Of a DNA stretch of 41,981 nt, positions 20,506-28,839 are shown piece after piece. The DNA is taken from assembly GCA_029861425.1 (NCBI GenBank), contig JAOTZH010000010.1:1-41981 (forward strand), given 5' to 3'. A program made the position numbers and the translations under genes. The stretch's first letter is position 1, and every line of letters begins with the position of its first letter. This DNA is from Gemmatimonadota bacterium. Its GTDB lineage: Bacteria; Gemmatimonadota; Gemmatimonadetes; Palauibacterales; Palauibacteraceae. The notes under the pieces were generated by a model. It searched no databases. It was not told the origin of the DNA and was given only the letters and a program-made list of their open reading frames with translations.

Positions 20506-21611
20506 CAACGCACCTTCAGGGTGGCGAGGCTGACGAGCGCGAAGATGATGCCCACGATCCAGAATCGGACGACTACCCTCGTCTCGGGCCAGCCCATCTT
20601 CTCGAAGTGGTGGTGCAGCGGCGCCATCCGGAAGACGCGCCGGCCGGTGCCCGTGCGCTTGCGCGTATACCTGAACCAACCGGTCTGGATCATCACCGAC
20701 ACGCCTTCCATGACGAAGACCCCGCCCACGATGACCAGGAGGAACTCGGACTTGAGGAGGACCGCCACGGCTCCGATCGCTCCGCCAAGCGCCAGCGAGC
20801 CCGTATCGCCCATGAAAACCTGGGCGGGCGGGGCGTTGAACCACAGGAATCCGATCGCCGCCCCGGCCAGGGCGGCGCAGAAGATCGAGAGCTCGCCGGC
20901 CCCGGGGAGATAGAAGACCCCGAGGTATGCCGACGTGTCCACGCGACCGATGGCATAGGCGAAGAGGCCGAACGTGATCGCGGCGATCGCCGCGAGGCCG
21001 GTGGCCAGGCCGTCGAGCCCGTCCGTCAGGTTGACGGTGTTCGCGCTCCCGGCGACGACGACCGCGACGAAGAGCGGGAACAGGACGGGGGCGATCACGA
21101 TGCTCAGGTCCTTGAAGAACGGCAGCATCGTCTGCGACGGTCCGTACGGGGAGAGCGGTAGCCACAGCAGGAATCCGCCGAGTGCGAGACCGAGGATGAA
21201 CTGCCAGATCAACTTGTAGCGAGCGATGAGTCCACGGGACTCGTGACGGACGATCTTGAGGTAGTCGTCCATGAACCCGATTGCGCCCATCCAGGCGGTC
21301 ACGGCCGCCGCGATCCAGACGTACGGCTGGTCCAGCCTCGCCCACAGCAGGGTCGGGATCAGAGTGGCGGCGAGAATGATGAGGCCGCCCATCGTCGGCG
21401 TGCCGGCCTTCTTCAGATGGGTCGACGGGCCCTCGGCTCGGACGACCTGGCCCCAGCCCCGGGTCTGCAGCCACCGGATGACCCGCGGCCCGACGACGAA
21501 CGCTGTGAGCAGCGCCGTGACCATCGCCCCGGCGGCCCGAAACGAGATGTACTGGAATACGTTGAACAGGATGTGCTGCTCGGACAGCGGAAACAGCAGG
21601 TGGAAGAGCAT
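20505..21611 (-). CDS. mraY: Phospho-N-acetylmuramoyl-pentapeptide-transferase
   Basis: 368 aa multi-TM. KKAGTPTMGGLIIL, MGAIGFMDDYLKI, NTVNLTDGLDGLATG, FMGDTGSLALGGAIG, RMAPLHHHFEKMGWPE. Confidence 0.97.
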   Translation of the reverse strand: MLFHLLFPLSEQHILFNVFQYISFRAAGAMVTALLTAFVVGPRVIRWLQTRGWGQVVRAEGPSTHLKKAGTPTMGGLIILAATLIPTLLWARLDQPYVWIAAAVTAWMGAIGFMDDYLKIVRHESRGLIARYKLIWQFILGLALGGFLLWLPLSPYGPSQTMLPFFKDLSIVIAPVLFPLFVAVVVAGSANTVNLTDGLDGLATGLAAIAAITFGLFAYAIGRVDTSAYLGVFYLPGAGELSIFCAALAGAAIGFLWFNAPPAQVFMGDTGSLALGGAIGAVAVLLKSEFLLVIVGGVFVMEGVSVMIQTGWFRYTRKRTGTGRRVFRMAPLHHHFEKMGWPETRVVVRFWIVGIIFALVSLATLKVR

Positions 21612-23005
21612 TAGCGACCCCCTCCGGCCGTACGTCCGTTGCGCGCGCCGAAGCGGTCCTCCAGCCAGTCCAGCACGCGTTCCAGCCGCGCCCCGCGCGA
21701 CGCCTTCACCAGAACGACCTCATCGCCGGTGAGCGCCTGAGCGAACTCCTCCCAGACGTCATCGGGACCTTCCCCGGCCACGACCCCCCCGCTCGCCAGC
21801 GCGGCATCGTCGAAGGCAGGGGCAAAACAACCGGTCGCGGCGATCGGCGAGAACCCGGCCTCCGACAGCGCCGCCCCTACCTCACGGTGCGCCGGGATCT
21901 CGTGATCCCCGAGCTCCAGCATCGAGCCTACGAACGCGGCGAGGCGGCGACCCGGGTAGAGGTCGCGACACTGCGCGATGGCGGCGCCAAACGACTCGGG
22001 GTTGGCGTTGTAGCAGTCGGCCAAAACCGTCAGGTCTCCGATCCGTCGCACAGCCCCCCGGTGCCCGAGCGGCCGGTATCGGGCCAGCCCGCGTGCGACG
22101 GAATCGAGCGGGATGTCCACAGCCTCGGCGACGGCCGCGGCCATCAGGGCGTCGCGCAGATGGTGTTCGCCGCCCACGTCGACCTGAGCGCGAACGCCGG
22201 ATCGCTCGAACCAGACGCGCTCGGGGCCGACCTCGAATCGATCCGGCCGGTAGTCGGCTTCGGGCCCCAGTCCGGCGACGATCGCCGTGGGGCGAATCTC
22301 CCGTGCTGCTCGGGCCAGACTCACGGGCAGCTCACCGACGACGACCGCTCCGTCGGTCGAGGCGCCCCTCACGAGATCTAGCTTTTCATCCATCACCCGA
22401 GCCTCGTCACCGAAGGCCTCCAGGTGGGCCGGTCCCACGGTCGTCACCACGACGTCGTCGGGGGCGGCGATCGCCGTCAGCCGGGCGATCTCCCCGGGCT
22501 CACTGGCGCCCAGCTCGAGGATCCAGAAGTTCGCCGCCCGAGGTGCCCGGAGAATCGTGAGAGGAAGACCCACCTGGCTGTTGAGATTTCCTTCGGTCCG
22601 GTACACGCGGCACGCCTCGCCCAGCGCGGAGGACAGCATCTCCTTCACCGTGGTCTTTCCGGAGCTGCCGGTTACGGCGATCACCCGAGCCGAGGCCGCG
22701 GACCGGACGTTCGAGGCGAGGTCGCCGAGAGCATGGACCGGGTCGGCGACCGCGAAGTACTCGAGCGACAGGTCGGGATGCTCGCCGTTCGCGGAGATGA
22801 TCGCCCCGGCGGCACCGGCGGCGGCGGCCTGCGGGAGGAAGTCCGCTCCGTCCACTCGTTCTCCCCGGATGGCGACGAACAGGTCGCCCGGCGCGACTCG
22901 CCGTGAGTCCGTGGACACGCCGGTGTAGGTCCGGTCCTGAGCGACACCGGAAGGAAGCGACAGTGCCGTCCGGATCCGACCCGAGGTCAGCGTCGAGGCG
23001 CTCAT
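21611..23005 (-). CDS. murF: UDP-N-acetylmuramoyl-tripeptide--D-alanyl-D-alanine ligase
   Basis: GVSTDSRRVAPGDLFVAIRGERVDG, IAVTGSSGKTTVKEMLSSAL, ILELGASEPGEIARL, LADCYNANPESFGAAI. Confidence 0.94.
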   Translation of the reverse strand: MSASTLTSGRIRTALSLPSGVAQDRTYTGVSTDSRRVAPGDLFVAIRGERVDGADFLPQAAAAGAAGAIISANGEHPDLSLEYFAVADPVHALGDLASNVRSAASARVIAVTGSSGKTTVKEMLSSALGEACRVYRTEGNLNSQVGLPLTILRAPRAANFWILELGASEPGEIARLTAIAAPDDVVVTTVGPAHLEAFGDEARVMDEKLDLVRGASTDGAVVVGELPVSLARAAREIRPTAIVAGLGPEADYRPDRFEVGPERVWFERSGVRAQVDVGGEHHLRDALMAAAVAEAVDIPLDSVARGLARYRPLGHRGAVRRIGDLTVLADCYNANPESFGAAIAQCRDLYPGRRLAAFVGSMLELGDHEIPAHREVGAALSEAGFSPIAATGCFAPAFDDAALASGGVVAGEGPDDVWEEFAQALTGDEVVLVKASRGARLERVLDWLEDRFGARNGRTAGGGR

Positions 23006-24471
23006 CCCGTCGCACCTGCGGAGATCTCCTCCACGATGGCGGCCTCGTCGAACGGGAGCTTCTCTTCTCCGACGATCTGGTAATTCTCGTGCCCCTTCCC
23101 GAGAAGAACGACGGCGTCATCGGGCCCGGTGTGGGCGAGCGCGTACTCGATCGCCTCTCGTCGGTCCAGCACGACCTCGAACGTCTCGGGGTCCAGACCG
23201 TCGACGACCTGCCCGCAGATCTGAGCCGGGTCTTCGGAGCGTGGATTGTCCGTCGTGACGACCGTGAGGTCGGCGAGGCGGGTCGCGATCTCACCCATGA
23301 GGGGTCGCTTGCCTGGATCCCGCTCCCCTCCGCAACCGAACACCGCGACGACTCGGCCCGGCACCAGGCCTCGAAGCGTCGAGAGCACCCTCTCGTACGA
23401 ATCGGGCGTATGTGCGTAGTCACGGAACACGAGCGTGGGCTCGCGACGCAACACTTCCATCCGGCCCGGAACCGCGGGAGAGGAAGAGAGCCTGGCCGCG
23501 ATTTCGATGGGCGAGTGGCCGAGACCGAAGCTCACCGCAGCCGCGGCGAGAGCGTTTCGAACGTTGAATTCGGCGGGGAGAGGCAGTCGAACCGGAGCGT
23601 CGCCGCCCGGGGTCGCCAACCTGAACGTCGTGCTGCCCGGTCTCGGCTCGACGTCGATGGCGCAGATGTCGGCGGCTGGGTCGAGGCCGTAGCGCAACGT
23701 GCGTGCCCCCGAAGGTGCCAGATCCCGCCATGCCGGCTCGTCCTGGTTGACGGCGCAGATCCCCCCGTCCTCGAGGAGGTCGACCAGCCTGAGCTTCGCC
23801 GCCCGGTACGAATCCAGATCGGCGTGGTACTCGAGGTGCTCCCTGCTGAAGCTCGTATACGCGATCGCGGCGAACCGCAGCCCGTCGATCCGCCGCTGCA
23901 CCAGCGCGTGCGACGACGCCTCGAGCGCGACGGACGCCACCCCGTCTTCCCGGAGCCCGGCGAGGATCCGCCCGAGCGCGATGGGGTCCGGGGTCGTGAG
24001 CGACCCGGGCCGCACGACGCCGTCGGCCCCGACCACTCCGAGCGTGCCCACGGCGGCGGACGACTCGCGACCGGCAAGCACCCAGCGGACGAGCCACGCG
24101 GTGGTCGACTTTCCGTTCGTCCCGGTGATACCGATCAGGCGGAGCGGGTCGCCCGGGTCACCCGAAAAGAGCATCGCGAGAACGGCGATAGCGCGTCGCG
24201 AATCGGAGACGACGAGTTGAGGGAGCTCGCTCGGTGTGGTTTGCTCGACCACGGCCGCGCTGGCCCCGGCGCGGGCTGCCGTGTCGACGAACGAGTGACC
24301 GTCGACCCGCGTGCCGCGAACTGCGACGAACAGGTGGCCGGCTCCGGCGTCGCGTGAGTCGACGCTCAGGTCCGTGAAATGGCTCGGCGGATCTCCGACC
24401 CAATGGGGGCGGACACCGGCCGCTTCAAGGCGGTCGTGGACTCGCTCGCTGGAGATGCTCTGGTCTCGCAC
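23002..24471 (-). CDS. murE: UDP-N-acetylmuramoyl-L-alanyl-D-glutamate--diamino acid ligase
   Basis: LIGITGTNGKSTTAWLVRWVL, VDSRDAGAGHLFVAVRGTRVDGHSF, VFRDYAHTPDSYERVL, TTDNPRSEDP. Start uncertain: GTG 24471 chosen, ORF track starts at 24576. Confidence 0.93.
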   Translation of the reverse strand: MRDQSISSERVHDRLEAAGVRPHWVGDPPSHFTDLSVDSRDAGAGHLFVAVRGTRVDGHSFVDTAARAGASAAVVEQTTPSELPQLVVSDSRRAIAVLAMLFSGDPGDPLRLIGITGTNGKSTTAWLVRWVLAGRESSAAVGTLGVVGADGVVRPGSLTTPDPIALGRILAGLREDGVASVALEASSHALVQRRIDGLRFAAIAYTSFSREHLEYHADLDSYRAAKLRLVDLLEDGGICAVNQDEPAWRDLAPSGARTLRYGLDPAADICAIDVEPRPGSTTFRLATPGGDAPVRLPLPAEFNVRNALAAAAVSFGLGHSPIEIAARLSSSPAVPGRMEVLRREPTLVFRDYAHTPDSYERVLSTLRGLVPGRVVAVFGCGGERDPGKRPLMGEIATRLADLTVVTTDNPRSEDPAQICGQVVDGLDPETFEVVLDRREAIEYALAHTGPDDAVVLLGKGHENYQIVGEEKLPFDEAAIVEEISAGATG

Positions 24472-24797
24472 GGGATGCGTTGTCGGCCCGGCTTCATGGA
24501 TCGATCTGTGGCTTGACGCGGACACGCGACGGGTGCGGACTACACCCCCCGCGGCCCGCATGAAAGTGACAGGCACGGCCGTACCCTGGCTGGAACCGGG
24601 TCATCATCCACACCCCACACACCACCCGGCCGCACCTGTCTGTGTCTGGCCCTCGACCCCCTGGTCCGGGTCCTGCCTTCCTGCTCTCGAGTCGCCGTCC
24701 GTTCACCGCGCTCCGCTCGCCCCGAGCATCCGAACGCGGACGTATGTCGTTCGATACGGCTATCACCGCCGCCGACCGGTTGTTCCAGTGTTCCCTG

Positions 24798-26852
24798 CTA
24801 CCGCAACACGACCTTCTCGCCCCGCCGTACTTCCCGTCCCGGGGCCGGCGTCTGCGTCATGACGATCCGACCTCCCGACCAGTCCGCGCGGAGCCCGAGA
24901 TCGTGGAGCCGCGACGCTGCGGCGCGAACGGCGAGCCCACGCAGGTCGGGCATGGCGATAACCCCGGCTTCAACGGATGCGACGGCGCCCCCCTGGCCGG
25001 GGCGATCGACGGCGAAGATGAACGGACCCCGATCGGCGGTCGGCGCGTTGCCCGACCAGGTGCGCGGCTCGACGCCCGACCTCACGAGCCGGCGATCCAC
25101 CGCGCCGACCTCCTCCGCCAGCGCGGCCTGCAGCGTCGCCTGGCTGGTCGGTGCCGCGATGGCTCCGCCGTAGTACGCGCCGCGCGGGTCCTCGAGACGC
25201 GTCAGGATCACGATCCGCGGTCGATCGGCCGGCGCATAACCGACGAAGGAGGCGCGGTAGCGACCTTCGGGATAGCGGCCGTCGATGACGAGCTTCGCCG
25301 TTCCCGTCTTACCGGCCACGGCCAGCCGCGCCATACCCGCCAGCTTCGCTGTCCCTTCGCTCACGACGTCCGCCAGCACCTGGCTCACGGTCCTCGCCAC
25401 GTCCGGACGCACCACTTCGCGCACGACCGTCGGCCTCGCGCTCCACACGGTGCGCCCCGCCCCATCCCGGACTTCCTTGACCAGGATCGGCCGCATGAGC
25501 TTCCCCTCGTTCGCGAGGGCGCCGTACGCGGCGGCGAGCTGGAGCGACGTCGTCGCCATCTCGTAGCCCATCGCGTGCGACGCCGGGCTAAGGGCCGACC
25601 ACTCCGAGGTCCGGGTGAGTCGTCCGCCCGACTCCGACGGATACGCGACGTGTGTGGGCATACCCAGGCCGAAGTCCCGCAGGTAGCTATACTGCACGGC
25701 GGGACGAAGGCGATCCGAGAGCTTGGCCGCGCCGATATTGCTGCTCTGTGCGATCACATCGCGTACGGTGAGCTCGTCGAACCCGTGAACGTCGTTGATG
25801 ACTCGCCGCCCCGCCCTGAGCTGGCCGCCCTCGACATCGATGACCTCGTCGAGGTCCACGAGCCCCTCGTTCAGAAGAGACGCGAGCAGCAGCGGCTTTG
25901 CCGTCGAGCCGGGCTCATACGCGTCCGAGAACGCCGGAACGGAGCTGCCGGACGACCCATCCTTTTCGCTCGCGACCGCCAGTAGCTCGCCGGTGCGCGG
26001 ATCGTAGATGATGATGTCACCGCCGACCGCCCCGGTGCGGGCGAGAGCACGCGCCAGCTCGTTCTCCGCGATTCGCTGTAGCTCTGCGTCGATGGTGAGG
26101 ACGACGTCGTACCCGGGCTTCGCCTCGGTGAGAACCGCGTCGGGCGGCCGGTATTCCTCCTGCCGCGCGTCCAGCCGAATCGTCCGCCGGCCCGGCTCGC
26201 CGCGGAGAAGAGAATCGAGATGGAGCTCGATGCCGCTCAAACCGGTCCCGTCATCGGCGATCCGTCCGACGAGCCGGGTCCCGACGCTTCCCCTCGGGTA
26301 CTGTCGGGCCGGATAGGCGTTGAAGCCGAGACCGTTCGGGACGCTCGCGAGCAGTCCCGTGCGTTCCTCGTCCGTCACCCCGGTCGCGATCGACTCCCAT
26401 CCGCCGCTCGTCGACAGGAGGCGGGCCCGCCGCCCCGGTCCGAGATCGATCACCGCCTCGATCGCGGCGAGGGCCGTTTCGCGCTCGACGGACAAGTCGG
26501 CGGCAGACAGGAAGGCGTGATAGCGGGTGTCGTCGGAGACCAGTGGCTGCAAGTCCCGATCGAGGATCTCACCGCGTGACGCCGGAATCGGACGCTCGTC
26601 GAAGCTCTGGGCGATGGCGCGAGCGCGCAGTTCGCTGCCCTCGAGAAGCTGGAGGGTACCGAGCCGCGCCGCGTATGCGACGGCCACCACCGTGAACGCC
26701 CCCTTCAGGAGCTGGTGACGCCGCCGGTGCGTGCGTGGGGAGATCGGCTCCGGGCGCCCATCCAGAGCAACCCGAATCCACTCACCCGTCCTCTGTAGTC
26801 CGAACCTCGTCACCCGGCCACCCTCCGAGCTCCGACCCCGTTCGCCGGCCAC
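24798..26852 (-). CDS. ftsI: Division-specific penicillin-binding protein (FtsI/PBP3-like) with C-terminal PASTA domain
   Basis: N-terminal TM. RPIPASRGEILDRDLQPL, active-site EPGSTAKPLLL (SxxK), AQSSNIGAAKL (SxN), AVAGKTGTAKL (KTG). PASTA MPDLRGLAVRAAASRLHDLGLRADWSGGRIVMTQTPAPGREVRRGEKVVL. Confidence 0.95.
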   Translation of the reverse strand: MAGERGRSSEGGRVTRFGLQRTGEWIRVALDGRPEPISPRTHRRRHQLLKGAFTVVAVAYAARLGTLQLLEGSELRARAIAQSFDERPIPASRGEILDRDLQPLVSDDTRYHAFLSAADLSVERETALAAIEAVIDLGPGRRARLLSTSGGWESIATGVTDEERTGLLASVPNGLGFNAYPARQYPRGSVGTRLVGRIADDGTGLSGIELHLDSLLRGEPGRRTIRLDARQEEYRPPDAVLTEAKPGYDVVLTIDAELQRIAENELARALARTGAVGGDIIIYDPRTGELLAVASEKDGSSGSSVPAFSDAYEPGSTAKPLLLASLLNEGLVDLDEVIDVEGGQLRAGRRVINDVHGFDELTVRDVIAQSSNIGAAKLSDRLRPAVQYSYLRDFGLGMPTHVAYPSESGGRLTRTSEWSALSPASHAMGYEMATTSLQLAAAYGALANEGKLMRPILVKEVRDGAGRTVWSARPTVVREVVRPDVARTVSQVLADVVSEGTAKLAGMARLAVAGKTGTAKLVIDGRYPEGRYRASFVGYAPADRPRIVILTRLEDPRGAYYGGAIAAPTSQATLQAALAEEVGAVDRRLVRSGVEPRTWSGNAPTADRGPFIFAVDRPGQGGAVASVEAGVIAMPDLRGLAVRAAASRLHDLGLRADWSGGRIVMTQTPAPGREVRRGEKVVLR

Positions 26853-26876
26853 CCCGCCGGCTCTCCCTTTATCCCC

Positions 26877-27212
26877 TCAGCGCTCCGTGTCCGAGAGATG
26901 AAACAACTCGCCATCTCCGGCACGACGCAGCCCGATCTCTCTGGCGGCCTCCTCCATCCTGGGGAGAGCCGACAACGAGTCCACCCGCGACACCTGACCG
27001 GCCACCCGATCGCGAAGGATCAACTCCGCGCCCTCGAGCCGGTCGAGCTCCCGCGACAACCTCCGGCCGTCCTCGCTTCTACGAACCGCCGAAGCCAGCG
27101 ACGCTACCAGGAGCGTCCCACCCACCAGTGGAAGCCCCCACCGTCGAAGCGTCTTCCTGCGCACACGCGGCGACCCCATCGCCTCGTCGCCTAGCTGCCA
27201 GAGTTCTCCCAT
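26877..27212 (-). CDS. ftsL: FtsL-like cell division protein
   Basis: MGELWQLGDEAMGSPRVRRKTLRRWGLPLVGGTLLVASLASAVRRSEDGRRLSRELDRLEGAELILRDRV: short cytoplasmic tail, one TM, coiled coil. Syntenic slot between rsmH and ftsI. Start ambiguous (27212 or 27179). Confidence 0.75.
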   Translation of the reverse strand: MGELWQLGDEAMGSPRVRRKTLRRWGLPLVGGTLLVASLASAVRRSEDGRRLSRELDRLEGAELILRDRVAGQVSRVDSLSALPRMEEAAREIGLRRAGDGELFHLSDTER

Positions 27213-28138
27213 GCTCTCAATCGCGCGCTTCGGGCCCTCGGATTTCGCTTGACTTCCGCATCGGTCGGTCGCTCCGGCCGACGCGTCAGCACGCGCCCGA
27301 GCGCCTTGCCACGGCAACGGCACTCTGGCAACTCGGGCGGGCAAACGCAGTCCCTGCCCCAATCGCGAAACGTCTGCTTTACGATTCTGTCTTCAAGAGA
27401 GTGGTAGGAGATCACGACGAGCCGCCCACCCACCGCAAGCCGCTCGCGAATCGACTCCAGCCCCTCCTTCAACGCCCCCAGCTCGTCGTTGACCGCGATC
27501 CGCACCGCCTGAAAGACGCGGGCCTTCTCGCGTTCGGAAGCGCTCCTCCCGAGCACCGCCGTCAACGCACCGACCAGGTCATCGCTAGTAGAAAACGGTC
27601 GGGCCTTCCTCCGCCTCACCACCTCACGTGCGAGCACTCTCCACCTGCGCTCGTCCCCAAACTCACGGAAGACCCGACCGAGTTCCTGCTCTGTCGCTGC
27701 GTTAAGAAGGTCGGCCGCGGGCTCTCTGCCTTCGCCGGTTGTCCCGCCCATCCGCATCCGCAAAGATGTGCCCGGACGAAAAGAGAACCCGCGAGCCGTT
27801 GTATCGATCTGGTGGGACGAAACGCCCAGGTCCATAAGGGCCCCCGCCAGATCATCTATGTCGGTACCGCATTCCAGCGTCTCGATATCCCGGAAGTTCC
27901 CGAGCACGATCTCGACTCGATCCCTGTACTTCTCGAGCCGTCTCGTGGCAGCCTCGATCGCTTCCGGATCCTGATCGATCCCGATCACCCGCACAGCCGA
28001 CTCCGCCTCCAAAAGACGGACCGCGTGCCCCGCACCGCCGAGCGTGGCGTCCAAGAAAATCCCCCCACGCTCCGGGCGCAGGAACCGCAGCACTTCATCC
28101 GGCATGACCGGCTCGTGCTGAAACTTCTTCTCGGTCAC
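27191..28138 (-). CDS. rsmH: 16S rRNA (cytosine(1402)-N(4))-methyltransferase
   Basis: MTEKKFQHEPVMPDEVLRFLRPERGGIFLDATLGGAGHAVRLLE, GIDQDPEAIEAA, MDLGVSSHQIDTTARGFSFR, VISYHSLEDRIVKQTFRD. Confidence 0.97.
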   Translation of the reverse strand: MTEKKFQHEPVMPDEVLRFLRPERGGIFLDATLGGAGHAVRLLEAESAVRVIGIDQDPEAIEAATRRLEKYRDRVEIVLGNFRDIETLECGTDIDDLAGALMDLGVSSHQIDTTARGFSFRPGTSLRMRMGGTTGEGREPAADLLNAATEQELGRVFREFGDERRWRVLAREVVRRRKARPFSTSDDLVGALTAVLGRSASEREKARVFQAVRIAVNDELGALKEGLESIRERLAVGGRLVVISYHSLEDRIVKQTFRDWGRDCVCPPELPECRCRGKALGRVLTRRPERPTDAEVKRNPRARSARLRAWENSGS

Positions 28139-28198
28139 CTCTCTCGACTCATCATCATCCGCCGACCATGCGGTGATCAGGTCGATCTATCCTGAGTG

Positions 28199-28636
28199 CT
28201 ATACCAGCACCGACTTCATGTGCTGATCGAAAGCGTCGTCGTCGGTCTCGTCTGTCGTCGCCGCCTCGAACCGCGCCGGATCCCAGATCTGGATCTTGTT
28301 GATCGCTCCGACCACCCAGGCTTCGGTCGTAAGACCCGCCGCCTGACGCATCCTCTCGGGGATCAGGATCCTTCCCTGCTTGTCCGGGACCACCTCCACT
28401 GCATCCGCCGTAATCCGGAGCACTTTGTGACGATGCTCCGGCTGGCGCTTCATGTACTCGAGCAGATCCTCCTGGACTGACCCCCAGGCGTCATCTGGAT
28501 ACAGCGTGAGTGCTTCAGGTTGCGTCTGAATGAGGACAAATGGGTCCGATTCGCGGCCCCGGCGGAACTGCGCCGGAAGGCTGATGCGGCCCTTGGGATC
28601 CAGCGTATGCAGGAACCTTCCAAGAAAACCCGCCAC
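28199..28636 (-). CDS. mraZ: Transcriptional regulator MraZ
   Basis: 145 aa. MAGFLGRFLHTLDPKGRISLPAQFRR and second repeat DKQGRILIPERMRQAAGL (SpoVT-AbrB-like). Confidence 0.96.
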   Translation of the reverse strand: MAGFLGRFLHTLDPKGRISLPAQFRRGRESDPFVLIQTQPEALTLYPDDAWGSVQEDLLEYMKRQPEHRHKVLRITADAVEVVPDKQGRILIPERMRQAAGLTTEAWVVGAINKIQIWDPARFEAATTDETDDDAFDQHMKSVLV

Positions 28637-28702
28637 GATTGGCCCTTGTCACTGAATGCAGGGTGTCCTCCCAAGACGACCCAATCCACCCACCGAGGGC
28701 AC

Positions 28703-28731
28703 ACCATACGACGCTCCATCGTACCACGCAA
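28703..28731 (-). promoter_or_regulatory. Candidate sigma70-type promoter for mraZ/dcw operon
   Basis: Minus strand TTGCGT (28731-28726), 17-nt spacer, TATGGT (28708-28703), about 70 nt upstream of the mraZ ATG. Confidence 0.45.
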
Positions 28732-28756
28732 CCCCACTTTATCCCATTCTTCCCCA
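28722..28756 (-). promoter_or_regulatory. Array of four MraZ boxes (TGGGN at 10-bp period)
   Basis: Minus strand reads TGGGG-aagaa-TGGGA-taaag-TGGGG-ttgcg-TGGTA: three exact and one degenerate TGGGN boxes with 5-nt spacers upstream of mraZ. Confidence 0.8.
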
Positions 28757-28773
28757 CCACCACCCCAAGAGAA

Positions 28774-28802
28774 ACGGGCTCGCCCCGGAAGGGCGAACCC
28801 GT
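28774..28802 (-). terminator. Intrinsic terminator-like hairpin after the TPR gene
   Basis: ACGGGCTCGCCC-cggaa-GGGCGAACCCGT: 12-bp stem with one mismatch/wobble. On the minus strand it is followed by TTCTCTT. Confidence 0.65.
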
Positions 28803-28839
28803 CTTCCTTTGTGCGCGCTACGGCGGGATCAGAGAGGCG

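Noticed and set aside
24494-24766. Minus-strand 90-aa ORF in the ftsI-murE gap
   Set aside because: Considered as a small protein, but the composition is unconvincing and there is no evident SD or domain. Kept only as part of the gap finding.
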